From NCBI RefSeq assembly GCF_035083965.1, contig NC_089740.1:7561552-7625551 (forward strand): a stretch of DNA of 64,000 nucleotides, in the 5' to 3' direction. The position numbers and the translations under genes are program-made. Every line of letters begins with the position of its first letter. Positions within the stretch are counted from its first letter, which is position 1. Positions 24,101 through 35,400 of this stretch are shown piece after piece. A model generated the notes under the pieces. It was not told where the DNA came from and searched no databases. It saw only the letters and a list, made by a program, of their open reading frames with translations. Source of the DNA: Branchiostoma lanceolatum (taxonomy: Eukaryota; Chordata; Leptocardii; Amphioxiformes; Branchiostomatidae).

Positions 24101-25008
24101 TAACCAATACAAATTTGGTGCCAAATGCTACTTCAGCAGGAAGAAGGTTAAGAAAACATGGAGTTTTTACCTTCCATGTGCAAAGAATGCGAGGTGAACA
24201 TCCTCATGAGTGGCCTCCCCCATAGCCGCCCTCTTGACTCGCTCATGCTTGGCCTGTAGAGTCTCTGTACTGTACCTGAGTCCTTCGTAATGACTTATGA
24301 AGTCATTCAGTCTCTCACCTGTAGGAGTTAAGACAATAAATTATGATAATGATTTCAGAACAAATATGTACAAATATACATTTGACAGGGCTATGATTTG
24401 GATTTGAGGAACACTTCCACAGAAAGTATCATGTCAGATCGTGTTTGCGTATTTAAGGATGACATCCCATCTATAGTATCCAAATGTCGTGTCGGAAATG
24501 ACATCGTAACTAAGCAATGGACGAAATTTTATGCAACATTCATGATTGAGCAAACATCCAACAGAAACTCTGATGAATTCTGTTGTAACTACAACTCCAG
24601 ATATAAACTATGCGTAACATTACAAATATGAATTTCAAATATAAGGTAAGTTAGGGATGATGACAATTCTAAAATCTGACATTTATTTATAAATTTCATT
24701 TATGGTTCATTTATGTATTGTTCATGTTTTATTAGGCCAAGGAGGTTATATAGACTATCATTTTGACCTTCAAGATATAATCTCAAGTAACAGACATGGA
24801 ATAAATAAACTGTATTCAACAAAAGATTGAAATAATATCTTATTATTATTTCCTGGAAGATAATAATTTTTGCCCCCCTCCCCATTTCGTAAATCAAAAA
24901 TAATTTGCTTCCCATTCTAAAACTGTGGTCAACCTATTTTCACTTACCTGTTGTGACAACTACGGTAGAAAAGAGAGCTGCAAACACGACGATGGAAGCT
25001 GTCTTCAT
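12068..25008 (-). CDS. ADAM10/Kuzbanian-like metalloprotease, gene 2 (14 exons, ~702 aa)
   Basis: Second ADAM10-type gene, head-to-tail with gene 1. Exons: 24948-25008, 24171-24318, 23509-23627, 22062-22306, 21596-21726, 20889-21015, 20079-20263, 19367-19502, 18897-19059, 18223-18385, 17182-17368, 16605-16716, 14231-14430, then 12068-12199 or 13371-13502; total 2109 nt with either end. Seven exon lengths (61, 119, 127, 185, 136, 163, 112) equal those of gene 1 and all phases agree. Seen: signal peptide 1-21, candidate switch Cys172, furin site RYRR ending at 214, zinc motif [12 protein letters not shown] (His375, Glu376, His379, His385), [12 protein letters not shown], disintegrin with [17 protein letters not shown] and CSPSQGTCC, Cys-rich region to 659, membrane span about 664-684. 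The tail after the span is under 20 residues. The 20889 donor (GTTCGT) is weak but is the same junction as in gene 1. It starts divergently from the MINDY gene. The catalytic residues are intact, so it is probably active. Confidence 0.9.
13371..13502 (-). CDS. Alternative (proximal) last exon of ADAM10-like gene 2
   Basis: A 132-nt open exon with acceptor CCAATAG before ACATACTGG and stop TGA at 13371-13373. It encodes 43 residues beginning [15 protein letters not shown], a hydrophobic span, then [21 protein letters not shown]. It enters in phase 0, exactly as the distal exon 12068-12199 does, and has the same length. The two share WW near the start, CLNAVVP after the span and AGLR at the end, so one is a duplicate of the other. 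No AATAAA was seen on this strand between 12200 and 13370, so how this form would be polyadenylated is unclear. It could be an unused duplicate, but the frame is intact. Confidence 0.75.
   Translation of the reverse strand, partial: TYWWAILLIIIGIAGIVTGIIFCLNAVVPSSIEAAKAEAAGLR
13976..14175. mobile_element. Palindromic TIR element, same family
   Basis: Begins 'tactgtaaaatgcagaaatg' and ends 'catttctgcatttacggta', about 200 bp. It lies in the intron between the alternative last exons and exon 14231-14430 of ADAM10-like gene 2. Confidence 0.7.
14608..16281. mobile_element. hAT-like non-autonomous element carrying a nested insertion
   Basis: Begins 'cagggctcgaaattcattt' and ends with its inverted form 'tatttcgaggcctg'. 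Both ends carry 'ggtgcactggtgcaccc'. An unrelated element (14907-16150) sits inside. An uninterrupted relative of about 318 bp is at 34889-35206. The flanking 8 bp do not match clearly, so the hAT assignment rests on end sequence only. Confidence 0.55.
14907..16150. mobile_element. Nested element starting CAGGGGTTTTTCTAG
   Basis: Inserted within the 14608-16281 element. Starts 'caggggtttttctagaaaa' and ends 'gcccctctttcccggtttag'. A short inverted-orientation relative is at 31034-31220. No transposase-like frame was recognised. Confidence 0.5.
17499..17905. mobile_element. hAT-type MITE with exact 8-bp target duplication
   Basis: TIRs 'taggggtggataccggttcg' (17499) and its exact inverse 'cgaaccggtatccaccccta' (ending 17905). 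CCGCTGGA is repeated directly at 17491-17498 and 17906-17913. An 8-bp duplication with such ends is typical of the hAT superfamily. 407 bp, no coding capacity. Confidence 0.85.
17906..18027. repeat. Small inverted repeat next to the hAT MITE
   Basis: 'ctggattacaatatgaaa' at the left recurs inverted as 'tttcatattgtaatccag' at the right, giving a hairpin of about 120 bp. The hAT MITE's target site lies at its left edge. Confidence 0.55.
18440..18685 (-). mobile_element. tRNA-derived SINE in an intron of ADAM10-like gene 2
   Basis: Same family as 633-890. On the minus strand the head reads GTTGGTTTAACGGTTACAG (A box) and GGGTTCAAATCCCC (B box), followed by the shared body. The B box is close to the tRNA consensus, so this is one of the better preserved copies. 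Confidence 0.7.
19603..19620. repeat. (TA)n microsatellite
   Basis: Nine TA units in an intron of ADAM10-like gene 2. Confidence 0.9.
20395..20614. mobile_element. Palindromic TIR element, same family
   Basis: Contains 'aaatgcagaaatg' on the left and 'catttctgtatt...ttacagta' on the right, with 'ctccattttctccctaccgc' inside. A second partial copy lies just upstream (20305-20395), so the site may be nested. Confidence 0.55.
21184..21477. mobile_element. Long hairpin element (~294 bp)
   Basis: The two arms are imperfect inverse copies along almost their full length: 'ctaagaccctgttcatataa' against 'accaacagggtcttag' at the ends, and 'ttagcctgacatgaatgc' against 'ctttcatgtcaggctaa' further in. 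The target duplication is not clear. Non-coding, in an intron of ADAM10-like gene 2. Confidence 0.7.
23006..23458. mobile_element. TA-flanked TIR element with internal triplet repeat
   Basis: Ends 'ccgtaaaatccctatttacg' and its near-exact inverse 'taaataggaattttacgg', each flanked by TA. Inside, 'gtgcgtacgttaggagg' occurs three times (near 23086, 23338 and 23413). TA target and short TIRs suggest a Tc1/mariner/pogo-type MITE. Confidence 0.75.
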
Positions 25009-26420
25009 CTTTCTCGATGTTTTTCAGTCACAACAAATTTTGCGGAACTGAAACTTGACAGTATAATTCGGAGCACCTGTTTCGGCAAGCCTAAAATCAG
25101 CGCTACCAAACTCTTGCGTCTTACAGAAAGCGTCAAGACGCTGTGACTTTCTTCACTTAAGTGCTAAGATGTTCGCAGTGAATTAAGAATCGCCTTGACA
25201 CGACGTGTGAAAATTTAAGCGCCAATTTTAGTCACTGACAATCCAAAACGTTTGCATTCACTTCAACATGGCCGCCGCCCAACATTGTTCGGTCCGTGTA
25301 TAACCGAAATACATGAAATGCACGAAATACACGTCCGAAATACCGAAATGCACATAAAGATGGAAGAAATCTACCGAAATACAGTAGGTTTGATGAGATA
25401 ACATCACAGGTTGCTATGTGCCGGCATAAGATAATATATTTATAGTCCTGGCGACAAGAAAATGACAGAAAATACTTCACGATCCCAGCTATTTCGTGTA
25501 TTTTGGTGGATACACGGACCCAACATTGTTCTCGGGAGGCTGTAATAGGGGATACTGAAATATCGATTAAAGGGGGTTTTCAAACACCATGTGGATAGTG
25601 ATTTTGAACAATTAAAGTGTATGTAACTTTAAAAGTCTGTAGGAATATATATTTCGTGGACAATATCTAATACCAGTATTCCATATTTTCAGTTTGGAGT
25701 TTTGTTTTTAATCATTGCCACCATTGCAACACCTGAATTTTTTGTTTCATTTTTAGTTGGGGGACATAACATTATAAACATTAGATCATGACAGAAGAAT
25801 GTGTGTGGGAGTGTGTGGGTGGGAATAACCTTAACACCTGTTAGTTACCTGTTTTTTGTCAGCCAAGCAAAATCAGCATCAGGCACCGGAAACAAGTCAT
25901 AAATTAGATAAGCCGCCCACATATTTCTTGCAAATGACTTTTAGTTCAGAAGCATTTACGCTAAAGTAAAATCATTTTACACTAATGTTAACGTTACATG
26001 TATTGTCAATGTCCATTCTGCAAGTTTCTACTATATTTGCATTTGTTATCATATTAGAAAAAAAACTTCTACAGTAATGGGTAATACTAAATGAACGTAA
26101 ATGCTACAATAAGAAGCACACAAAACCCCCAAGAACAATTTTATTTCAATGAAATAGAAGTTCTGTTCTTTGTAGAAGACGAACACTTTTTAATTGGGAA
26201 AAAATGACTTGTTTTTCTTTGCTTGTTTGTTCGTTTGTTTGTTTGTTTGTTTGTTTTCACTATTATACTGGTCTCTGCGTTGTTTTCAATGTATACGTCA
26301 TCTCCCTATCAAAAACAGTGACATAATCCACCTGTGACACATTTTCAGCTCTAGTTCCCCCTGCAACAGAAATGGCACAGTCTAATATTGTTGCGCCTGC
26401 GCCGTGACTCATTGTGATCA
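25009..26420. promoter_or_regulatory. Divergent intergenic region, ADAM10-like gene 2 / MINDY
   Basis: About 1.4 kb between the two start codons, presumably holding both promoters. It contains 'catggccgccgcc' at 25267-25279, repeated 'accgaaata' segments at 25302-25382 that recall a decayed short repeat, and a (GTTT)n run at 26224-26257. No gene recognised. Confidence 0.5.
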
Positions 26421-26434
26421 AAGATGGCGGCGGC
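26421..26434 (+). promoter_or_regulatory. YY1-like motif at the MINDY promoter
   Basis: AAGATGGCGGCGGC lies 53-66 bp before the MINDY start codon. AAGATGGCGGC is the classical YY1/initiator-linked core found at many housekeeping animal promoters. Function here is inferred. Confidence 0.5.
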
Positions 26435-26486
26435 GACGTCGTGAAATTTGCAACTTTCCACCAAATTCAGTCTTTTCTTTCGCGCC

Positions 26487-29400
26487 ATGGCCGAGAATCA
26501 AGAATCAACCCCAGAAGTCGAAAGCATGGCTAGCGTAGAAGGCTCAGAAGCGAAGCAATCGGGAGTAGCCGGAGGGAATCCCGAGGAAGGGTCGGGAAAA
26601 CTCGGCGATGAATCGGGTGGCCTACCCGAAGATGACACTCAAAACACAGCTGATTCCAACTGTTTGCCCAAAGAGTCCGCTGACGCAACAGACGGGACTA
26701 AAGCCCTAAACCCACCGGAGGCGTCTGGAACTGAAGAAAAGGAGACCGAATCTTTACCAGAGGCTTCTATACAGCGGGAAAGTTCAGGCATCGACGCCAT
26801 TATAGAAAATAGGGAAGAGCTATCCGACGCCTCTGCTGAAAGTGGCGGCAACGTTACGACAGAAGTACGACAAGACCACAACAAGATGCAAGTCGATGAA
26901 GACAGCGGGCTGAACAATGACTCAGAAACTGGAGAAAAGATTAGTCCCGAATCTTGTATGCAAGTTGATCCAATCGCGGCCATACCAAGTACTTCTGATG
27001 GGAGAGGGGTGGAAGGGGAGGAACCATTAGGTGCGGAGGGGGGAGAGCTATCCCCAGGGAAGGTGTCTGCAGCGCAATGTCTCTACCAAGTCAAGTGGAT
27101 AAAATGGAAAGGAAAAGACACCCCTATCGTGACGCAGAATGAGAATGGACCGTGCCCGTTGCTTGCTCTCATGAATGTACTTTTCATGACGTGGAAGGTG
27201 CAGCTACCCCCCGGAACAGAAGTGGTCACATCCGATCAGCTCATGGATTATTTAGGTGAGGGTGTGTGGAGGGGGCAAACCCTTAAATATGTTAGTCAGA
27301 TGGATAATTGATTGATGACGAAACTATTACTAACAACTACTGTAATTTAACTACGCGGTAACTAAAGTAAATTTCGTGGCACGGTGGATAAGACAAATTT
27401 CTGAACACAATCGGAACACAAAGCGCATATTCCTGGTTCGGAAATGGCGAATTCAAAAACTTCGAACATTAAAGAAAAAAAAATTACAGTAAACCAATGA
27501 GTTGGCCACATGTGACTGAGTCATACTAATAGTCATATCCCTTCTGGAGATAAACTGTATAGATAAATAGGTCTTCGTTCCAAATCTAATATGTTCATTT
27601 CATCTTGTGTGGGAGATTGAAATAGAGGTATGAAGTGGTACAGTGAATTGCTTAAGATTCACTGCACTGAAATTTTGCAGGACTGCGAAAATGAAAAGTT
27701 AACGGTTGAACCAATACAAGGAAGGGGGAGATAGAATAAATGTTAACAGTATGATGAACTTGCGGTAGAGGGGTCACTGCAAAAACCACAAGGTACATTC
27801 CATCAAAATCACAATTAATGATGAATAAAAATGAGCCAAAATGGACCCACCCAAGTGAAAACTGGTTCAACTGACAACCAGGTGTCCCTTATCACTTATG
27901 TTATAAGTGGTGACCTATTGCCCCAGGCCTTGCATGCACAAAATGGTTATCAGACAATCCTATCTTTTCTTTGTGCAGGCTCATGTTAATGGGTGGGAAT
28001 CCAAAGATACCATACTGTGATAAGCTTGTATGGGTGCTGAAATTACCAGGAATTATAGCATGCTCTTGCTGTAACTTCTGGCTAATATGTTATTGTAAGA
28101 TAATATAGTCAAACTTGTGCAGCAAGTGACCACCTCTACACAAGGACAACCTGGCCAATGTGACCACTTTTTGGTGGTCCCTTAGATTATCTTTCCCATT
28201 GACACAAGCATTAAGAATCCTGTTTATAGTGACCACCTGGACACATACATGTAGATCAGATTTTATCAGTCCCCTGGGTGGTCTTTATAGGCAGTTTTGA
28301 CTAAATCATAAATTGCTCAGCACTTTGAGGGAATGCAAAAGGCAGCATTGACAACAGACAAGCTGAAGTGGTTCCGTAGTTTTTATTATTGTTCCCAGGG
28401 GGACCATGCTTGGTGTTATCATCAACCTTTTAGCCTTCCAAAACCACTTTGCTACACCTACTTGTATTTCTTACTAGAAAGGTTAAGAAATAATGTTACA
28501 TGTAGCTTAGAAACATACAGTGGTCCATATCATTTGCTAAAAATCAAATTTATTGAATGATATACAGTAGAATCCAGCTATTTGCATTACTGTTAATAGC
28601 ATATTTCGGGGATATGCATAAAATTCTGAAAACCAAAACCATTTTGCATTCCCACCATTAAAATAAAATGGCATAATTGCATTAGCCATTTTTGCATACT
28701 CCTGCTATTTGCATAAAATAATGCCAATGGTAACAGGAAAAACCGGTTGAACATGTCAAAGTCACTAACTCTTATAGATTGTATGCAAATGTTATTCAAA
28801 TGTAAATCGAGTATGGATAGTTTCTATGGTAAGACAACTCCATAGGAACTGCTGTTGTCCTTTGTGTTTTGAAAAAGCTCTAGCAACTCCATTTTCATTT
28901 GCTGTGATAGGATACAGAAGAATAGAATTGCCAATTTTTTGCTTAATTTGCCATCCTTTGCACTCAACATCTGTATATAAACCGATGATATGCTTATGAA
29001 TTCAATATGTTACATTTTGCATAACCTGGGAGTGAGTGAATTTGACTCAAAGTGTGTGTGTGTTTCCTTCAAGTGCCATCCTGGTAACCACAACAACCTC
29101 CTCCCCCCTCAGTGCCGCTCATTTTGTCCCCTAGGGTTAATGGACTACTCCGCATTATTGCATAAAATACTCTGACAAATCAGTTATGCAAATAAGCGGA
29201 TTCTACTGTACATTGTTTATGATAAAGGAACTTATGTTGAATTCATAATCTGCTGATTATTGTAGGTTCAAATATGCAATACTTACTTCATTGATGGTAT
29301 TATAGTAAAGTTATGCTGACTTTCCTTTCGTTCAAAAAAATGATAATTGATAACACAAATATATTTTTGAGTCCTGTATGAGTCCAGTATGACGTTTCTC

Positions 29401-32400
29401 ATTGATGACAAGACACATTCAATTTAGTAGCACAGAAAACAAAACCCATCTACCGCCCAAAAATCGTGACCATAGCATGTCCAGAACACGAGATATCAAA
29501 CCCATAAGTTTTGCTGCAGTACCTAACTGTAGGGAAGCTGATAGGGGGCCCAAAATCTAATAATTTCCAGTTTTTGTCATACCCTACCCTCACAGTCACA
29601 CCAAATATGAAACCAATCCATCCAGCTGTTCTCGAGTTATCTTGTTCACCAACAGACAAAACGCTACTGAAAATATAAAAAACCTCCATGACATTTCATA
29701 TAATATTCAATAAAAGTTTTATAATTATTTTACAATTTCTTCCCCACTCTATTTGTACAGGAGACTGTATACTCTCAAGTGCTCCCAAGAACTGCACGGA
29801 GGGACAGCTGTTAAACTACGAGCAGAATTTCCACGATGCCATGTCGGTCTTCCACAAGCTTCAGACTGGTCTGGATGTTAACGTCAAGTTCACCGGAGTC
29901 CGACACTTCGAATACACGCCAGAGTGTATAGTTTTCGATCTGTTAGGTAAGTCATAGGTGCCTTAGAAGTATTCATACGAATTTTATGGAATTCATAGTT
30001 CAAGTTTTTCAGAATACATACAAATTTTACAGAATTCCGACAATCAACTACATATTTTACGGAATTCATACAAGTTTTACTGATGCATAGTAAGAATTGT
30101 ATGTATTCCATAAAACTCTGTAAAATGTATGTTCCTTAATAGTGGATGGTGTGAATTCTGTAAAATTCATATGTTTCTTATTAGTAGTAAAGCGTTTGGA
30201 TTACGTAAAATTTATATGAATACTTAGGTACCCCTATAAGTGTGGCATGTTCATTTACTTACTGTACACTGTTCCCTTAGAATTGTATGCAAATTACATT
30301 ACCAAGATATACCTGTCTTACGCCCTTTCAGGGTAAAGATCGCAATCTCTGGTAGAATCACAGATTCTAGCTGCAGAGGTCCCAACCTGAGTCTCTGTCA
30401 ACTGAGATTGCTATCAGGATGCAAGAAGTGTGTATGGGTGGTCTGGTCTCCCATTTATAGATCCTGAGTTTCAAGTCAATTCATTGATCTAAAGTGACCT
30501 GATTTGAAGTTGAAAAGATCTGACTGTCTAGTTTTAAGGGATTACAATCATTATGTATCTTTACATTTACAGAATCAGATAGTAAGCTCTACTGGTAAAT
30601 TGCCAATTCTGACAGATTGTAAACTCTTGGAAACCTGACATGCCCTAGCTATAAAATGCACTTGTACTTGTAGCCTTCAAGCCCACATAAAAATGGCCCT
30701 TCTGTGCTGTTTAAACATAATGTACATCATTTTAAGTTCACAGGGACTTTCGTGGTTAAAGAGGCTCTTGCAGTGTTTCTGGTTTGCAATTGAAATAATG
30801 CAGTTACTGTATAGTAAGACAGAGCACCATTTGGGATGAGTTTGCACTGAGATCTCACTGCAAAAGATAATGGAATATGCTTGAAATATTTCACGATCTA
30901 TTGTACCCTATAAGCAGTCCAGTCCTTATACTACAGTAAATCTTAAAACTTTTGCAGCGGTTTTATGTTTGCAAATACATGTACAATTGCAAATTCATGA
31001 CACCACGAATACGTCTCTCTTGCAGAGGATCATCTAAATCAGGAAAGAGGGGCGCTGCACACTCTCGTTTTAGCCCAGCGCCGCCCTGTTGAATTCAGAT
31101 TTAAGCTTAATATCCAGCATATAGCCTTCACTCAGCAATCAATTCATCCATAAATACATAGAATTCGCTCCCTCGCATGTGTGTGCTCCCTCTTGTTTAA
31201 TTTTTCTAGAAAAATCCCTGTCTTGTATGACTACAGAATTATGTTTCAACCTCCCTTTCCCCATACAACAAAATAAATTCTCAGCGAAAGTTAAAGAATC
31301 TACAGTAGGCTTTTCCAATAGTCCAGAGCTAACATTAGTGACATCCCAGATGTTAGAATTACTCCATCTTACTGTTACTTAGTCCTAATAAATCGGATTA
31401 CTACAGAACACATGCCACTTGATTTACTACAATTTTCATACAAAAGGACACCACAGAAATATATCTATACAGGTTAGTTGCATGTACTGCATATTTTTTA
31501 AAATCAATATTTCATAGGTTCACATGAAAACGTCCAGGACAGTTTTTTGCTGCTGTGTTGACCTCATTTTAAGCCATTAGATATTGCATGAATTATTTAT
31601 TACAGACACGTCAGATATCATCAAGCAATTATATTCCTGCTGATAAACAGGATTCTTTTTACCACTCACTCTCCAGATGTCATCTGTATAAGGATTAAAC
31701 TTCTGTTTGGAACAAGACATAACTTATGACACCGTCCCCGAGAATTCAACCTGGGGAGTTCTTAGTTGGTGCCATTTACTCAAAATTTACTTTTCTGAAT
31801 TGAATTTGAATGATGATATCATATGATCTTTAAATTTTTTCCAGAGGTATAGATCTAGTAATTCATGACAAGAATAAATGTGAAAGGAGGACTTATGATC
31901 AATGTTTCCATTTTTGATTACATATAGCAAGGCGGTTGTAGGCATACTAGTAGCCTCCTTGCATGTAGCAACAACGTTAACCTATGTATTTACAGCCATA
32001 AAGACAGAAAATTCTCTTTTCATATCATTATCTTTACATGTGTATATTTGTCCCCTAATTATTTTTAATAGGATATCCCTATCTGTATCCCCTTTACCAA
32101 TCATTGAATTTGAAGGTTACCATCAAAGAGGAAAAAGGCTTTCCCAAATGTTTGAAAAAAAAATTTACTTTCATGCACAGTTCTCAATGTTTTAAGCTTT
32201 CTATAGTCCTGCTAGTAATGTTTGAAAGATAAACGTTCCGTTGTGGTGGCGTAAAAGTTAGAGTGTTTGGCCCAGAAGTCCTGTGTTTGAATCCCCTGAC
32301 ATGCCACCGATGTTGTTCCCTTGGTAGAAATGAGTATGTACTAGTAGTTTTGTTAAGAGTAACCCTCTAGTAGGACATTGAATGGAGGTCACATGTTTGA

Positions 32401-35400
32401 GGAGAGCCATACCTTGAGTACATTTCAAAGAACCCACCACGCTTATCTACATGTACAAGAGTAGGGGTCCTTCCTGGTGTGGTAAATAAATCTGTACGAA
32501 TATTCTGCTTGTACCGATCAGTACAAACCTGGTGTGTTACGCAATGTGACAGTTTACCTGGTATGCAATACAAACAAACAAAGAAAGGTATGCCAAAAGT
32601 GCAGAAAATTTACATGACAAAATGTTTGTTGTCCTCCACTAGGAATAGTTCTTTACCACGGCTGGCTAATCGACCCCCAGAACCTGGATATCGTGACTGC
32701 CGTCGGGAACTGTAGCTACAATCAGCTGGTAGAGAAGATCATCTCCAGCAAGTCAGCTAAGGACAGCGAGGTCGTCAGTCAAGGTCAGGCACAAGTCAAT
32801 GTCATCCTGAAAGTTAAGAGGGAGGGGGGTACATGTAGAAAATGTCGACTGTGAGAGAAAAATATATGATGCAGACTCTGTTCCATGAGACAAATCTGTA
32901 CCGGTGAAACTATTTAGAATGAAATGTTTCTTTCTTTCTTTTGGAAAAGCGTCATTTTATTTATAATTTCTTTCAAAAATATGTGACAGTACTGTACTAA
33001 AAGAATCATTCTCCAGAATGACTGTTATGATATACTCTATAAAAAATGGTCATTGTGTAATGCTGGATTTGTGCTGCATTGATGCTATATTAGCCTGGCA
33101 TTTTTAGCATTGCTGCCACCTCAGGCCCCATCCCTTGGCATTAGACCTATCCCATAGCAACACCCAGACCTGACAAAATGTAGAAATACAAATGAAAAAC
33201 ATAAAGATGCAAATATTTCCCAGACATGAAGCCACAGTGACTATCTTATTGGTTAAACTGCTAATTGGCTAGCTATCATTGGTTGAACTGCTAATTGTGA
33301 CAGACAGCCAGACTTGGTCAATTTAGCATCAAAACATCTACAATTAGTATTAGGAATGAACATGCTACACCCCCCACCCCCCCCCCACAGGCATGATGGC
33401 AGAGGCGTACCTCGAGAGCACTGCCTCCCAGCTGACATACCACGGCCTGGCGGAGCTGAGCGGCACGGTCAAGGAAGGGGAGTTCTGCGTCTTCTTCAGG
33501 AATAATCACTTCAGTACGATGTACAAACACAAGGTAAGGACTGCAAAGGCAACAGATAAAAGCTAATAGTACTATATGGCACTGCCCCTGAGGTATTGCC
33601 AAAAACTCTGTTACAGCATACAATACTTCTCAATGTAAAAATGCAAATGACGACAAGTTGTAGCCTGTAGTACTGTAAATTCATGTAAGTTAGCGGTGGT
33701 TTTATTTAGCAGTGCAAAGGAAAAGGAGATTTTTTCAGTGTTTGAATTCGAAGTTGAAAAATTGTTATAAAAATAGTCATACATTAGAAACATATATTCC
33801 AGTGTAATACATTTGCGTTTGTGAGATCACTGCAGAAATAAAAGCACCGTGAACATTTAAAGATTTACAGTATTATCTGACAGATTGTTTTCCATGAGTT
33901 GTTTGTTTTGGGCAGCAATGTTATGGATTGTTTTTTGTATTCACAAACACCCCTCTTTTTTCAGAGTGAGCTCTTCCTGCTGGTGACAGACCAGGGTTTC
34001 TTGGGAGAGCCCAACGTTGTGTGGGAGACACTTTCCAACGTAGAAGGTAAAGATCTGTAAAGTATAGCCTGTACTATTCCATTTTGGAATTTTAACCAGG
34101 GAAAGTAAGGTATTTTTCTTGAACACAAAGAAGACCTTTTATCATTGTTAATCATGTGGGTATTGTAATTCTGTCAGGTGAGAATAGCTTGATCTCTGAA
34201 TAAGTAAATTCCTTTTCCTTTGTGATGGTTGTTATTTCACAGTAGGAGGGAAAGGAGATTTTTGCAGTAATTTAAATTTGTGGTTGAAATAACAATACAT
34301 TAGAATCGTATTCGCCATGTCATGAATTTGGGGTTGAGAGGTCCCAGGATAACCCAGAGGAGGTCATGCAACCATCCCAGCATTCCTTGCTATACCCATT
34401 CTGCAATACACATCCCAGATGACTGACTGTGGGCAACAAGAATATAGACTTGTCGTGTTGCCCTTGACAGTGCAGAAACTGCTACAGTTTGAATGTTTCA
34501 AGAATTACAGTAGTATTGAATCATGATTTTTCAGGTGATTCTACCTTTGTGGACGCTGACTTCAGGACGACCGTACCGAACCACGGGGGGTCCGCACAAG
34601 TGCCTTTGAGTTCCCAACAGCAGATCGATCAGGTACTGAAAACTGTCGTGAGCTCATTGGGCGATTCCTTCTGTACGCTCGCTAGGTATGCGCCGCTGCC
34701 TCAACAAAGCAAACAGCAAATGGACCAGGTATTGCTCTCCTTGTTGCCATGGATACCCATCCACCACGCCCTCTATTGTTATAGCTTATATGGTATGTTG
34801 TGCATGTACAGTTGAAACTAGATACAAAAGATTCCATAGTTTATTTAGCTGGAAAAATCATGGGGCTCAAATACTTAAATCCTAACAGAGGCCTGGAACT
34901 ACTGGGTCCGTGTGCACTTTTTTTGCACCTAATTTTTGACTGTGGGTACACCAGTGCACCTAGATATTCTTGAACTTAAACTATTAGAAGAAGCAATTTA
35001 ACCTTTATGATACTTTGTTTGATGTATTACTTGTTTAAGATTTTGAAGTTAGCAGTAGAATTTTAGACTGAAGGAGGCAGCAGGGTTTGTAAAATGAAGA
35101 CATTTTGCTAACATTCTTATTAATTGTATTTAGTTTACCTAAAGTTCTTTCCGTTCAACAAAATTTTAGGTTAAGTAAACCAGTGCAAAAATGAATTTCG
35201 AGCCCTGTAGGCCAATACCTGCCTTTGTCCAAAAATAGAAATGCAAAACATGTAGAAATCTATGCTAAAATTCTACTGACACTGACAGACTATATTCTAG
35301 TAGCTTAATGTTATTAAAACGGCTAATTTTGGGAGAGCCAAAAAGTCACCCATAGATTCTACACTGCACAGTTTTAAGAAATTTTCCCAGATTGTTCCTT

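Noticed and set aside
26639..26983. 114-codon minus-strand frame
   Set aside because: Antisense to the MINDY first exon, explained by its codon composition.
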